From: Pseudomonas sp. ICMP 561
GTDB lineage: Bacteria > Pseudomonadota > Gammaproteobacteria > Pseudomonadales > Pseudomonadaceae
Direction: 5' to 3'
NCBI RefSeq assembly: GCF_002699985.1
Contig: NZ_LKBT01000002.1
Location: 124,001 to 188,000, forward strand
Length of the DNA stretch: 64,000 nucleotides
Shown: piece after piece, positions 18,159 to 29,065 of the stretch
How the letters are laid out: each line of letters begins with the position of its first letter
How positions within the stretch are numbered: position 1 is the stretch's first letter
Made by a program: the position numbers and the translations under genes
Notes under the pieces: model-generated
What the model was told of the DNA's origin: nothing
Databases searched by the model: none
The model's input: only the letters and a program-made list of their open reading frames with translations

Positions 18159-19538
18159 TCAATCCAGAAGAGAAAGGGTGACAGGCGTCAGGTGATTGTC
18201 TTCGACCCGCACTTGCAGCTCGCCTTCGCCAAGTCGGGCGGTCAGACGCTGGCCGGTGCGGGTTTGTGCCGCGTTGCGAATCGCATGACCGCGCTCGTCG
18301 AGCAAAATGCTGTAACCCCGACCTAGCGTCGCCAGCGGGCTGACCACTTGCAGGGTTTGTACCTGGGTTTGCAATTGCAGACGGCGGGTTTTCAGCGTGT
18401 CACGCATGGCTTTCGGCAGGCGCTCAGCCAGCACGTCCAGCCGCTGGCGCAGAAATGCCAGTGTTCGGCCGGGATGCTGCGCCGCGAGACGGCTTTCCAG
18501 ATGAGCGAGCCTGACTTGCCGCTTGTGCGTTTGCTGCTCGAAGGCCCGGCGCATGCGCATGTCCAGATCATCCAGACGTTGTGCTTGCTGACGCAGACGT
18601 TCGCCGGGATGCCGCAAACGACGGGAGACGCCTTCCAGACGCAGTCGCTCACGCATGAGCTTGTCTTTTATGCGGCTGACCAGTCGACGATGCAGGTTGT
18701 CGACCCGGCGATGCAGGTCGCTGGAGTCGGGGGCCAGCAGTTCAGCGGCAGCGGAAGGCGTGGGTGCGCGAACGTCCGCTACAAAGTCACTGATGGACAC
18801 ATCGGTTTCGTGGCCGACGGCGCTGACGATGGGCGTTACACAGGCGTCGATGGCGCGTGCTACTGCTTCTTCGTTAAAGCACCACAGGTCCTCCAGAGAA
18901 CCGCCGCCGCGGGCGAGGATCAGCGCATCGAAACCGCGTGAATCCGCCAGCTTTAAAGCACGGACAATCTGGTTGATGGCTTCGCGGCCCTGGACTGCGG
19001 TGGGGATCAGGGTCAGCTCCACCTGAGGCGCACGACGCCGGAAGACGCTGATGATGTCGCGGATCACCGCGCCGGTCGGTGAACTGATAATGCCGATGCG
19101 CTGCGGATGAAGGGGCAGGGCGACTTTGCGCTCGGCGCTGAACAGTCCTTCGGCGCTGAGTTTTTCTTTCAAAGCGTCGAAAGCCAGCCGCAATGCGCCG
19201 TCACCCGCAGGCTCTACGGTATCGAGAATCAACTGATAGTCGCCGCGACCTTCAAACAGTGAAACCTTGCCGCGTACCTTGACCTGCAAGCCGTCCTTCA
19301 GCGCCTGACGAACCCGTGCGGCGCTTTGCCGGAACAGTGCACAACGCACCTGAGCCCCGGAGTCCTTCAAGGTGAAGTACACGTGACCGGATGCCGGGCG
19401 CGAAAGGTTGGAGATTTCCCCTTCAACCCAGATATTGCTGAACACATCCTCCAGCAACACCCGGGCACGGCCGTTGAGCTGGCTGACAGTAAGGACTTCC
19501 CGGTCGAGGCCGAGTCTAGCGAAGGGGTCTTTGATCAT
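18159..19538 (-). CDS. xseA: Exodeoxyribonuclease VII large subunit
   Basis: Nuclease subunit that, with XseB, degrades single-stranded DNA into short oligonucleotides. The N-terminal OB-fold is visible as VSQLNGRARVLLEDVF and IWVEGEISNLSRP. The catalytic region contains GIISSPTGAVIRDI and ILARGGGSLEDLWCFNEE, followed by a long coiled-coil stalk rich in Arg and Leu. The start is placed at MIKDPFARLGLD (459 residues). An ATG three codons earlier is equally possible, and the longer open frame crosses a REP element, so it is rejected. Confidence 0.95.
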   Translation of the reverse strand: MIKDPFARLGLDREVLTVSQLNGRARVLLEDVFSNIWVEGEISNLSRPASGHVYFTLKDSGAQVRCALFRQSAARVRQALKDGLQVKVRGKVSLFEGRGDYQLILDTVEPAGDGALRLAFDALKEKLSAEGLFSAERKVALPLHPQRIGIISSPTGAVIRDIISVFRRRAPQVELTLIPTAVQGREAINQIVRALKLADSRGFDALILARGGGSLEDLWCFNEEAVARAIDACVTPIVSAVGHETDVSISDFVADVRAPTPSAAAELLAPDSSDLHRRVDNLHRRLVSRIKDKLMRERLRLEGVSRRLRHPGERLRQQAQRLDDLDMRMRRAFEQQTHKRQVRLAHLESRLAAQHPGRTLAFLRQRLDVLAERLPKAMRDTLKTRRLQLQTQVQTLQVVSPLATLGRGYSILLDERGHAIRNAAQTRTGQRLTARLGEGELQVRVEDNHLTPVTLSLLD

Positions 19539-19603
19539 GGTGGGCATGATAAAGGCAATGCGCAGCAAGCGCACGACGGGAAATACATGTCTGCCTGATA
19601 CGC

Positions 19604-19679
19604 CGCCATCGCGGCCTTGCGGAGCTCGTGCGCCCCCCGTTCTGTAGGAGCGCACGAGCACCGCGAGGCCGCGATGGCG
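19604..19679. repeat. REP-like inverted repeat, 30-bp arms
   Basis: The arm CGCCATCGCGGCC...GCTCGTGCGC and its complement match at 28 of 30 positions and flank a TGTAGGAG tract. It lies just upstream of xseA and belongs to the general GTAGGAGC repeat class seen elsewhere in the window, with a different core. Confidence 0.75.
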
Positions 19680-20015
19680 TCAGTTCAGGCGATAGATTCG
19701 TGGACCAGGAACCGAATTCGCGAGCAAGCTCACTTCATCAAAGAACATATAATTATCTGAATTCATACAGAACCGGTGGGACCGAATTTATTCGGGAAGA
19801 GGCCATTACATTCGCCGCATTTTTGTCGTCAGGAATGCCTCCTACCCGGATAAAGTGGAGCGCCACCCCGGCCGTTCCACATGTCCTCTGTTTGCCACGA
19901 GACAGCGTGGAGCCTGGAACATCTGGGCAGCGCCTACAGGTCCATGACACCGACTTGACCTGAGCCACTGGGGTATTAAGCTGCCAACCCTCAAACACAT
20001 CAGCCAAAGATCGCC
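19680..20015. other. Intergenic DNA with one half-REP remnant
   Basis: No credible gene was found. Bases 19775-19800 (GGTGGGACCGAATTTATTCGG) resemble a single decayed arm of the repeat intact at 47261-47354. The remainder is the upstream region of the Cys-rich gene; no clear promoter was recognised. Confidence 0.5.
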
Positions 20016-20564
20016 ATGAACAGCCAAAGCATTATTGTCCCGCAGATTTCCGGTTTTCCCGGCCGTGAAGCCCGGGCGCGTCTGATTCTGCGCTGGCTGG
20101 TCAAGCTCAATGTCGTCGAGCCGGAGCTGACCACTTGCGGGCGCACCTATAACAAAATGGCCTACGCCATTGCGCCCGGCGCCCGTGCAGTCGTCGAAAA
20201 CCCTGATGCTCTGCCATTCGGTCAGCCGGTCAATGGTCTGGAAATCGTCACCAAGCGCTGCATCTATACCCCGCTCAAGGATTTCGCTGAAGAGGCCGGC
20301 TGCCCGGAGTGCCGCAAGGAAATCGGTGAAGCGCTGTTCGACAGTCTTGAGGACTGGATGCCAGGCCACACCGATAACTTCATTTGCCCGGAATGCCGTC
20401 ATGAAGACGACATTAATGGCTTTCTTTTTCTGCAGCCGTGCGGGTTTTCTAACCTGGGCTTCATCTTTAATGACTGGCTCGACGCGCCCTTCAAACAGAG
20501 CTTTCTGGACGACTTCGCCGAACGTCTGGATCGTCCCGTTTCTTTCGTCAAAGTGCGTCTATAA
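20016..20564 (+). CDS. Conserved Pseudomonas protein with two CPEC zinc-ribbon-like motifs, function unknown
   Basis: Protein of 182 residues with no signal peptide or membrane helix. Two CPEC motifs are present (GCPECRKE near residue 95 and ICPECRHE near residue 127), a spacing suggesting one structural zinc site, and the C-terminus is acidic. Homologues in pseudomonads are often labelled sugar ABC transporter ATPase, but no Walker A, Walker B or ABC signature is present, so I would not use that name. It lies just upstream of guaB on the same strand, with a separate guaB promoter between them. Confidence 0.7.
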   Translation: MNSQSIIVPQISGFPGREARARLILRWLVKLNVVEPELTTCGRTYNKMAYAIAPGARAVVENPDALPFGQPVNGLEIVTKRCIYTPLKDFAEEAGCPECRKEIGEALFDSLEDWMPGHTDNFICPECRHEDDINGFLFLQPCGFSNLGFIFNDWLDAPFKQSFLDDFAERLDRPVSFVKVRL

Positions 20565-20577
20565 CGCTCTGTGATAA

Positions 20578-22238
<1,661 letters not shown>

Positions 22239-22257
22239 GCTCTTCAGAGCCTTTTCC

Positions 22258-23835
22258 ATGTCCCTCGACATTCACGCCCACCGTATCCTGATCCTCGACT
22301 TCGGTTCCCAGTACACCCAGTTGATCGCCCGTCGCGTGCGTGAAATCGGCGTTTACTGCGAACTGCACCCGTTCGACATGGACGACGAAGCGATTCGCGA
22401 ATTCGCTCCAAAAGGCGTGATCCTCGCCGGCGGCCCCGAGTCCGTACACGAGGCCGACAGCCCGCGCTGCCCGCAAGCGGTATTTGACCTCGGCGTGCCG
22501 GTTTTCGGTATCTGCTACGGCATGCAGACCATGGCCGAGCAGTTGGGCGGCAAGGTTGCAGGTTCTGAGCTGCGCGAGTTCGGCTATGCCCGCGTTGACG
22601 TCGTCGGCAAAAGCCGTCTGCTCGATGGCATCGAAGACCATATCGACGCCGATGGCCTGTTTGGCCTCGACGTATGGATGAGTCACGGTGACAAGGTCAC
22701 CAAGCTGCCTGAAGACTTCCACATTCTGGCCAGCACCCCGAGCTGCCCGATTGCCGGTATGGCTGACGACGCTCGTGGTTACTACGGCGTGCAGTTCCAC
22801 CCGGAAGTGACCCACACCAAGCAAGGCGGTCGCATCCTGTCGCGCTTCATCCTCGACATCTGCGGCTGTGAAGCACTGTGGACCCCTTCGAAGATTGCTG
22901 AAGACGCTATCGCTCAGGTTCGCGCTCAGGTTGGTACTGACAACGTGTTGCTGGGCCTGTCCGGCGGCGTTGACTCCTCTGTTGTGGCTGCGTTGCTGCA
23001 CAAGGCTATCGGCGACCAGTTGACCTGCGTATTCGTCGACAACGGCTTGCTGCGTCTGCATGAAGGCGAGCAGGTCATGGCCATGTTCGCCGAGAACATG
23101 GGCGTCAAGGTTATCCGCGCCAACGCTGAAGATCAGTTCCTGAACAATCTGGCTGGCGAAAGCGACCCGGAGAAGAAGCGCAAGATCATCGGCCGTACCT
23201 TCATCGACGTGTTCGATGCCGAATCCTGCAAGCTGGACAACATCAAGTACCTTGCCCAAGGCACCATCTACCCGGACGTGATCGAGTCGGCTGGCGCCAA
23301 GAGCGGCAAGGCTCACGTGATCAAGTCGCACCACAACGTGGGCGGCCTGCCGGAAGAAATGAACCTCAAGCTGGTCGAGCCACTGCGTGAACTGTTCAAG
23401 GACGAAGTGCGTCGCCTCGGCCTCGAACTGGGTCTGCCATACGACATGGTTTACCGTCACCCATTCCCGGGCCCGGGCCTCGGCGTGCGGATCCTCGGTG
23501 AAGTGAAAAAGGAATACGCCGACCTGCTGCGTCGCGCTGACCACATCTTCATCGAAGAACTGCGCAAAGCCGACTGGTACCACAAAGTCAGCCAAGCGTT
23601 CGTGGTATTCCAGCCAGTCAAATCGGTTGGCGTTGTAGGCGATGGCCGTCGTTACGCGTGGGTCGTTGCACTGCGCGCCGTAGAAACCATCGACTTCATG
23701 ACTGCACGCTGGGCGCACCTGCCTTACGAGCTGCTTGAAACCGTCAGCGGCCGGATCATCAACGAGATCGAAGGCATTTCTCGTGTGACCTACGATGTGT
23801 CGAGCAAGCCACCGGCGACGATTGAGTGGGAGTGA
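22258..23835 (+). CDS. guaA: GMP synthase (glutamine-hydrolysing)
   Basis: Aminates XMP to GMP. The N-terminal class I glutaminase domain has the nucleophile in GICYGMQ (Cys86). The ATP-pyrophosphatase domain has SGGVDSS at residues 235-241, and the C-terminal dimerisation domain ends IEWE. The length of 525 residues is standard. The last codons, GAGTGGGAGTGA, are the part of guaA commonly used as an integration site for genomic islands; a near copy lies 240 bp downstream. Confidence 0.97.
   Translation: MSLDIHAHRILILDFGSQYTQLIARRVREIGVYCELHPFDMDDEAIREFAPKGVILAGGPESVHEADSPRCPQAVFDLGVPVFGICYGMQTMAEQLGGKVAGSELREFGYARVDVVGKSRLLDGIEDHIDADGLFGLDVWMSHGDKVTKLPEDFHILASTPSCPIAGMADDARGYYGVQFHPEVTHTKQGGRILSRFILDICGCEALWTPSKIAEDAIAQVRAQVGTDNVLLGLSGGVDSSVVAALLHKAIGDQLTCVFVDNGLLRLHEGEQVMAMFAENMGVKVIRANAEDQFLNNLAGESDPEKKRKIIGRTFIDVFDAESCKLDNIKYLAQGTIYPDVIESAGAKSGKAHVIKSHHNVGGLPEEMNLKLVEPLRELFKDEVRRLGLELGLPYDMVYRHPFPGPGLGVRILGEVKKEYADLLRRADHIFIEELRKADWYHKVSQAFVVFQPVKSVGVVGDGRRYAWVVALRAVETIDFMTARWAHLPYELLETVSGRIINEIEGISRVTYDVSSKPPATIEWE
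23824..23835 (+). other. Candidate attachment site (attL-like), guaA 3' end
   Basis: GAGTGGGAGTGA at the guaA stop codon matches GAGTGGGAGTAA at 24067-24078 at 11 of 12 positions. The guaA 3' end is an established insertion site for tyrosine-recombinase islands. No integrase gene is present here. Confidence 0.5.
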
Positions 23836-23853
23836 CCCCTACAGCGCTGCATG

Positions 23854-23881
23854 AAAAAACCGGCTTTTGCCGGTTTTTTTT
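23854..23881 (+). terminator. Rho-independent terminator after guaA
   Basis: AAAACCGGC and GCCGGTTTT form the stem, followed by a run of T, immediately downstream of the guaA stop. Confidence 0.9.
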
Positions 23882-24288
23882 GCTCGCGATAATGGCTTAC
23901 TGTCGCTATTGAAAGAGCCGTATTGTGTTCGTAGCAGCGCTCTGTCGGTAGCTGGATATCATCAAGCACGGAAGGCCAGAATGAAAGTACTCACAGATGA
24001 TGAAATTGGCGTTGCATACGCACGGGTAGTAATAAATTAATGATCTGAGCGGGCCTATTGATAATAGAGTGGGAGTAAGTTTTTTAGTAACTATCTGATT
24101 TTTTATGAAAAATAAGATTGGATAGCGATTTTACTGTTTCATCAATGGCGTTTTTCATGGTGTGGATGGTAGGTATCAGCAGTGAAGTGCCCCGATACCA
24201 TGTTTGGCACTAGTGATGCCAGCATGGTGTCGAGAGTATTAATTCTGCAAATGTGGTTAAGAACTGAATGCCACTGTGCAATACTCTT
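23882..24288. other. AT-rich junction DNA without a recognised gene
   Basis: This is the first part of the accessory island and is visibly richer in A and T than guaA. It contains a 19-codon open frame (23981-24040, MKVLTDDEIGVAYARVVIN) that may be a gene remnant, and the second guaA-end copy at 24067. No promoter, RNA gene or complete coding region was identified. Confidence 0.5.
24067..24078 (+). other. Candidate second attachment site copy
   Basis: GAGTGGGAGTAA, an 11 of 12 match to the guaA 3' terminus, in AT-rich DNA 240 bp downstream. It is consistent with an att direct repeat left by island integration or by successive insertions. Confidence 0.45.
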
Positions 24289-24657
24289 TCAATCCTGCCT
24301 TGTAAATTTTGACAAAAAGTTTTGTGAGCGAACTTTGTATTCTTTATTAAGCAAGTTTAAAACATTCGTTAGGAACACATACAGATCCCCCTCGAAATAA
24401 TCTTCAATGAAAGATGTTTCTTGCCCGAACGGAGGGTCTACATATTCCAGACCTTCCGGGGTTGTGTGATTTTTAATATATTTCTTTATTTGTGCTTTTA
24501 GGAAAAATACATTAAGCAGATTGCGTTCATCGATGTAGCTCTTAACTATTTGGTCTAGGCCCAAAGGCGTAAACTGCGCCTTCTCATCATCTGTCAGGAA
24601 CTCTCCGACACCTTCTCCCAAATCATAAATGAAGTCAGTTATTAATCCGTATGCCAT
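24289..24657 (-). CDS. Small acidic hypothetical protein, island-borne
   Basis: Protein of 122 residues beginning MAYGLITDFIYDLGEGVG. It is acidic and contains no signal peptide, cysteine motif or recognisable domain. A longer in-frame start exists 20 codons upstream but lacks family-like sequence or a ribosome-binding site. Its AT-rich codon use and size resemble the immunity-type genes further along the island, but I do not recognise the family. It reads toward guaA. Confidence 0.5.
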   Translation of the reverse strand: MAYGLITDFIYDLGEGVGEFLTDDEKAQFTPLGLDQIVKSYIDERNLLNVFFLKAQIKKYIKNHTTPEGLEYVDPPFGQETSFIEDYFEGDLYVFLTNVLNLLNKEYKVRSQNFLSKFTRQD

Positions 24658-25026
24658 AACTCTAGTCTCATGTTTATGGAAAAAGCAGTTACTATGAAGT
24701 ATGACATAATGTTGCACTCAAAAAAATTAATCACTGCATAAAATTTAGGTCAGAATACTAGCTGAATTTCAGCACGAATTACCAACCCGACCTGTGTTTA
24801 GGTTGGTCGAACGTTGAGAGGTAGTCATGAGGCTTGCCAGTTGAAAGGCGTATCTGATGGTAGGCGAGCAAGCATCAGTCATGATTGGAGTGTTATATTT
24901 CATGGTGTCTACATTGACTGTGCTAATCGCTACTTTCGACGGTCGATACCATGTCGACTTAGCAGGGAAGGGCATGGATCCATGACTGCCACGTTGATAT
25001 AAAAAAATAAAAATTTGGGGGTACAG
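24658..25026. other. AT-rich gap with a possible small membrane peptide
   Basis: No established gene. A 42-codon frame at 24857-24985 (+) encodes a hydrophobic segment, GVLYFMVSTLTVLIATF, followed by DGRYHVDLAGKG. An in-frame stop upstream and the absence of a clear ribosome-binding site suggest a remnant. GGGGG sits just before the next gene's ATG. Confidence 0.4.
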
Positions 25027-27147
25027 ATGAATCGCCTATCTCATGCAGCAGCCTTCGCAACCGCCATGATGATCGTTGCAGCACCAGCCCAAGCCCGTAT
25101 TACAAAACTGGAGATCCTGCGGACCGAACCCGCTTTCGGAGGCGAAAGCTTTGGGAAAGCCGGGGCTTACGAGCGCGTCTTTGCGCGCGCTTATGGTGAG
25201 TTAGACCCGGGAGCTTCGGGAAACAAGATTATTCAGGACATCGAACTTGCACCACGCAACAGCCGTGGAATGGTTGAATATACGACTGATGTTGCAATTC
25301 TGCGTCCCGCTGACGTGGCTAAATCGAATGACACTCTTCTGTTTGATGTGCCAAATCGAGGCTCCAAGCGGGCGATGTTATTGTTCAATGCTGATATGCG
25401 GGGTAACCCAGCAGCGGTCAACAACATCGAAGTCGCTGGGGACGGTTTTTTACAACGGCTGGGTACGACGGTGATCTCGTTTGCCTGGCAGGGCGACGTT
25501 GCCCCAGGTGACAACCGTATGATGGTGCAATTGCCGACGGCCATAAATACTGATGGGTCGCCCGTAACAGGTGTGGTGCGCAGTGAATTGACCACGCTCT
25601 CACCGACCGTCAGCCTTAACCTGTCCGCAGGTTGGTTTACCTCCACGCCTCCTCATACAAGCTACAAAACTGTTGAAGCCGACAACACCAAAGTGCTCGC
25701 GAATGGCTTTCGCCCGACGTTGACGGTGCGTTCGCGGGCAAATGCGCCCAGGCAGGAGATTCCCGCGAGTGACTGGAGTTTTGGCGATTGCAAAACGCCG
25801 AACGAAACCCGGATATGCCTATCCGCTGGTTTTCAGCCTGGCAAGCTTTACGAGTTGATTTACCGGGCCAAGGAACCTGCGGTAATGGGTATTGGTTTTG
25901 CTATCGCGCGGGATGTCGGGGCGTTTTTCCAGCAGGCTGAGCATGACGATGCAGGTGTGCCCAACCCTGTAGTGCATGGGCAGAAGGTCAAGTCGATCAT
26001 CACTGGCTCATCACAAGCTGGGCGATTCATCCGCAGCATGATCGCGCTGGGTTTCAACCGCAGCGAGGAAGGTCATCAGGTCTATGATGGTGCGATGCCG
26101 CATATTGGCGGCGGGCTCATGCCGCTCAACATCCGGTTTGCTCAGCCAGGTCGGGCTTGGGGCCAGCAGGTGGATCACGACTATCCTGCTTACGACTTTC
26201 CGTTTACCTATGGGCGGGAAACCGATCCAATTACCGGGCGCTCGCAAGGTTTGCTGGATCGCTGCACCGATAACAATACTTGCCCTCGGATATTCCACAT
26301 GGCAACGGCCCTTGAGCTCTGGGAGGGGCGCCAGTCGCTTGGCCTTACCGATCCACTCGGCTTGCGCGATGCCCATGAGCCGGAAAACGTCCGCACTTTT
26401 ATCATGGCAAGTACGCAGCATGCACCGCCGTCCTTGCCACTCCCGGTTAACCCACCCTTTGGACTTTGCCAGCTTCAATCAAATCCAAATCCACACATCT
26501 GGACAATGCGCGCAGCGTTCATCAACCTCGTTGGTTGGGTTCATGATGAGACGACGCCACCCGCTTCGATAAAACCTTCTGTGGCAAGCGGCACCCTCGT
26601 GCCGGCGGACAGAGTCAGTTTCCCGCTCATCCCCGCGACCAATTATGGTGGCGTTCCGCGTCCGGCGCTCCGCTACACCGGTGCTGTCAACAGCCTGCAG
26701 GTGCTTGATTTTGGTCCGGATTATCGTCCAGAAGATAGCTCTGGCATTCTCACCAGCGAGCCGCCGCAACCGGGTGTTGGCAGTTACGGCATCCTGGTGC
26801 CGCAAGTAGATTCAGACGGAATTGATGTGGCTGGCGTTCGGGATGTGTATCTGGGTGCCCCCATCGGGACTTACACGGGCTGGAACACCTTCCGGCCCGA
26901 GTTTTTTGATCGTGGCTTTTGCAACTTCCAAGGCAGCTTCCTCCCATTTGCCGCGACGAAGGAAGAGCGAATCGCGGCCGGAGATCCTCGCCTTTCCCTG
27001 GAGGAGCGCTACCCCACCAAGGAGGCTTATGTGTCTGCGGTGAGTAAAGCAGCTGACTCGCTGGTTGAAGCGCGGATGCTGCTTCCTGAAGACCGTGAGC
27101 GGCTTGTAAAGGAAGCACAGGAGAAAGGTGTGCGTACGGGGCCTTGA
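25027..27147 (+). CDS. Secreted alpha/beta-hydrolase-domain protein
   Basis: Large protein of 706 residues with a Sec signal peptide ending in APAQA (about residue 24). The body resembles the alpha/beta hydrolase family found as a single large domain in environmental proteobacteria (Pfam Abhydrolase_10 type). The probable nucleophile lies in ITGSSQAGRF, and conserved features include FAWQGDVAPGDNR and DVPNRGSK. The substrate is unknown; these proteins are presumed esterases. The ATG with GGGGG upstream is chosen over the TTG at 25015. The gene is less AT-rich than its neighbours and has its own terminator, so it probably came to the island separately from the immunity genes. Confidence 0.8.
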   Translation: MNRLSHAAAFATAMMIVAAPAQARITKLEILRTEPAFGGESFGKAGAYERVFARAYGELDPGASGNKIIQDIELAPRNSRGMVEYTTDVAILRPADVAKSNDTLLFDVPNRGSKRAMLLFNADMRGNPAAVNNIEVAGDGFLQRLGTTVISFAWQGDVAPGDNRMMVQLPTAINTDGSPVTGVVRSELTTLSPTVSLNLSAGWFTSTPPHTSYKTVEADNTKVLANGFRPTLTVRSRANAPRQEIPASDWSFGDCKTPNETRICLSAGFQPGKLYELIYRAKEPAVMGIGFAIARDVGAFFQQAEHDDAGVPNPVVHGQKVKSIITGSSQAGRFIRSMIALGFNRSEEGHQVYDGAMPHIGGGLMPLNIRFAQPGRAWGQQVDHDYPAYDFPFTYGRETDPITGRSQGLLDRCTDNNTCPRIFHMATALELWEGRQSLGLTDPLGLRDAHEPENVRTFIMASTQHAPPSLPLPVNPPFGLCQLQSNPNPHIWTMRAAFINLVGWVHDETTPPASIKPSVASGTLVPADRVSFPLIPATNYGGVPRPALRYTGAVNSLQVLDFGPDYRPEDSSGILTSEPPQPGVGSYGILVPQVDSDGIDVAGVRDVYLGAPIGTYTGWNTFRPEFFDRGFCNFQGSFLPFAATKEERIAAGDPRLSLEERYPTKEAYVSAVSKAADSLVEARMLLPEDRERLVKEAQEKGVRTGP

Positions 27148-27203
27148 GAAGAGGTGATCATTCCTGACCTTGCCGCCTGACTGACCTCGACGCCAGGTCT
27201 AGG

Positions 27204-27246
27204 AAAAAAAGCCCTGAAGCCCGTGTAGTTGCGGGCTTCTGGCTTT
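27204..27246 (+). terminator. Terminator after the hydrolase gene
   Basis: AGCC...GAAGCCCG pairs with CGGGCTTC...GGCT and ends in TTTTT. The long stem has one internal bulge. Confidence 0.75.
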
Positions 27247-27433
27247 TTGGATCGGCAAATGCGACAAGCACGCAACACGTTTGACGGCGAGGGGCTCATT
27301 GGCTTGTGCTGCGCGGCGCTTGCAATAATACTTTACGGACAAAGCCTGCATTGGAGAAAAGGGGTGAGTGAAGATCATTGCCAACTATTTAAAGGCGCAC
27401 CACTATCGGCTCTGCAACCTGCCGGAGGATATT

Positions 27434-28231
27434 ATGAATAAAAAGCTGGAAAAAGCTGTAAAGGACTACTATCGCAGCTCTTCTTCAGGAGCCTTTAGGT
27501 ATCCTGATTCAATGGATGTCCTGCTTGAAAATAATATGATTTTTCCAGCAGAAGAAATCGAACATGACGAATTGATAGAAAGACTTTTCCAGGAAAAGCA
27601 AAAAGCAACGAAAGAAAGCGTCGTCGAGTCTTTTCTCGTGGGGCTTGGGAAAGGCCAGCCAGAAAAAAGAGCTGCGATTTCGGCCTACGCTGTTGCGTTT
27701 AACTTTCCAATGCATACCTTCCAGTCGACTGAACATTTTCAGTGTAAAATCTGCGGTTTAATCAAGAAAAAAACAAGAAACTTTACTCTTTGGAATCTGG
27801 GTCGACACAGTTTAGGGGCGACTATTAACGGAAACCCTGAGCAGTTGTATTTTTCGTTACGAGAGCATAACAAAGCTCCTTCAGAAAAAGTTGAATCCAT
27901 TGAGTTCTTACAAAAAATGTTAACGGTTATCAGGCAGTCGGACCCTGAAGAAAAGCCAGTGACACTGGAGAAAAAAATCAGAAATATACCTGGGTCCATG
28001 TTGAATAAGGAACTCTGCAGAGGGTTGCTGGATTTGTTAGGTCATATTGGAGTTTTGGAAAGCCCAGATCATAAAGGTTTGATTCACAAATGGACATATC
28101 TGGGGCTTGCACCGAGGAAGTCTCATTCAACAGATTGGAGTTATCCTGTGGATTTTTGGAAAGGCATATATGGGGTTAATGAGGAGGCGGTAGAGTTTTG
28201 GTTTGGTGATTATCTTAAGCGCTTTAGTTGA
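27434..28231 (+). CDS. Hypothetical protein with CxxC motif, first gene of the immunity-type array
   Basis: Protein of 265 residues, soluble and Lys/Glu-rich, with an FQCKICGLIKKK segment (a possible zinc knuckle) near residue 105. The ATG at 27434 is preferred because GGAGG lies six bases upstream; the open frame extends 22 codons further without one. The family is not recognised. Base composition and position at the head of a run of immunity-type genes suggest it is one of them or a small effector accessory, but this is inference from context. Confidence 0.55.
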   Translation: MNKKLEKAVKDYYRSSSSGAFRYPDSMDVLLENNMIFPAEEIEHDELIERLFQEKQKATKESVVESFLVGLGKGQPEKRAAISAYAVAFNFPMHTFQSTEHFQCKICGLIKKKTRNFTLWNLGRHSLGATINGNPEQLYFSLREHNKAPSEKVESIEFLQKMLTVIRQSDPEEKPVTLEKKIRNIPGSMLNKELCRGLLDLLGHIGVLESPDHKGLIHKWTYLGLAPRKSHSTDWSYPVDFWKGIYGVNEEAVEFWFGDYLKRFS

Positions 28232-28337
28232 AAGATTCACTTAAGGCATGGCTGAGATTTTTGATGCTGTTTTCTAGCTTGGTCAAGTTTTGTATTTAGT
28301 TTATATTAGGTATTATTCTATTTGGAGGGTGGCGTGT

Positions 28338-28907
28338 ATGGCTAAGATTTCCATTCTGAAAATATCTGACTCATACCCTGAAAGTTATTGGTTTAAAAGC
28401 AAGATTTTGACAGGTCAGGATCCGATCTCTTTGAAAACCGGGAATGAGATAACAGAGAAGTTGGTGATTGAGTTTGCGTTAACCTCAAAGGTCAGCATTG
28501 ATAGAATTCTTAAATATGATTTTTTCTTTAGCGATGGACCTGATTTCATTAGCCCCAGATTTCATCAGCTACTATTGAAGGAAAATGTCTCGGGCGTTCA
28601 GTTTCTTGACGCAAACGTGTTTATAGCGGGCAAGAAATATGAAGGTTATAAAGTTTTCAATGTTACTTCAATGCATAGCGTATTCGATAAGGAAAAATCT
28701 AAAAGCAGGCCACTTTTAAGCTATCTGCCAGAGGGGCCTCAAACGTACACTGAGATTGTGCTGAGAGATGATGTTGACTTGGTCGTGGATGTTTTCAGAT
28801 CCGAGGAAAGCTTTACGACGGTGTTGGTGTCTGATCGAGTACGAAAAGTGTGCGAGCTTAACAAGGTTCGTGGTTTACAGTTTATAGATCGGTTCTCCAG
28901 AGCCTGA
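28338..28907 (+). CDS. Imm11-family (DUF1629-like) immunity protein
   Basis: Protein of 189 residues with no signal peptide. The C-terminal pattern VLVSDRVRKVCELNKVRGLQFIDR resembles the Imm11/MXAN_0049 immunity family, in which a Val-Ser/Asp-basic segment is followed by a GLxF strand. GGAGG is well spaced from the chosen ATG; an upstream start 16 codons earlier is rejected. Such proteins neutralise C-terminal toxin domains of polymorphic toxins. No cognate toxin gene lies next to it; instead a short open remnant follows. Confidence 0.6.
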   Translation: MAKISILKISDSYPESYWFKSKILTGQDPISLKTGNEITEKLVIEFALTSKVSIDRILKYDFFFSDGPDFISPRFHQLLLKENVSGVQFLDANVFIAGKKYEGYKVFNVTSMHSVFDKEKSKSRPLLSYLPEGPQTYTEIVLRDDVDLVVDVFRSEESFTTVLVSDRVRKVCELNKVRGLQFIDRFSRA

Positions 28908-28908
28908 C

Positions 28909-29010
28909 GCCCAAGGTGCTCATGTATTCTATAAACATCCGATCCACCCTGTTGTTGGGTGTGTATTCGATGATGGTGACGAGTCCGGCCTGAAAAGCGC
29001 GTTCCAATAG
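28909..29010 (+). pseudogene. C-terminal remnant of an unknown protein (toxin or immunity fragment)
   Basis: Directly after the Imm11-like gene, one frame reads AQGAHVFYKHPIHPVVGCVF and continues to a TAG at 29008 without a start codon or ribosome-binding site. The well-formed peptide suggests the tail of a displaced gene. The family is not recognised. Confidence 0.35.
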
Positions 29011-29065
29011 AAACTAATAAAGGATTTGGGAGTCTCAAGCTTTCGGGCAGCGGTAGGTAAAGACA

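Noticed and set aside
27229..27441. 70-codon + frame before the first array gene
   Set aside because: It crosses the hydrolase terminator region, has no ribosome-binding site, and its end overlaps the well-supported start of the 27434 gene. A toxin-tail origin could not be supported.
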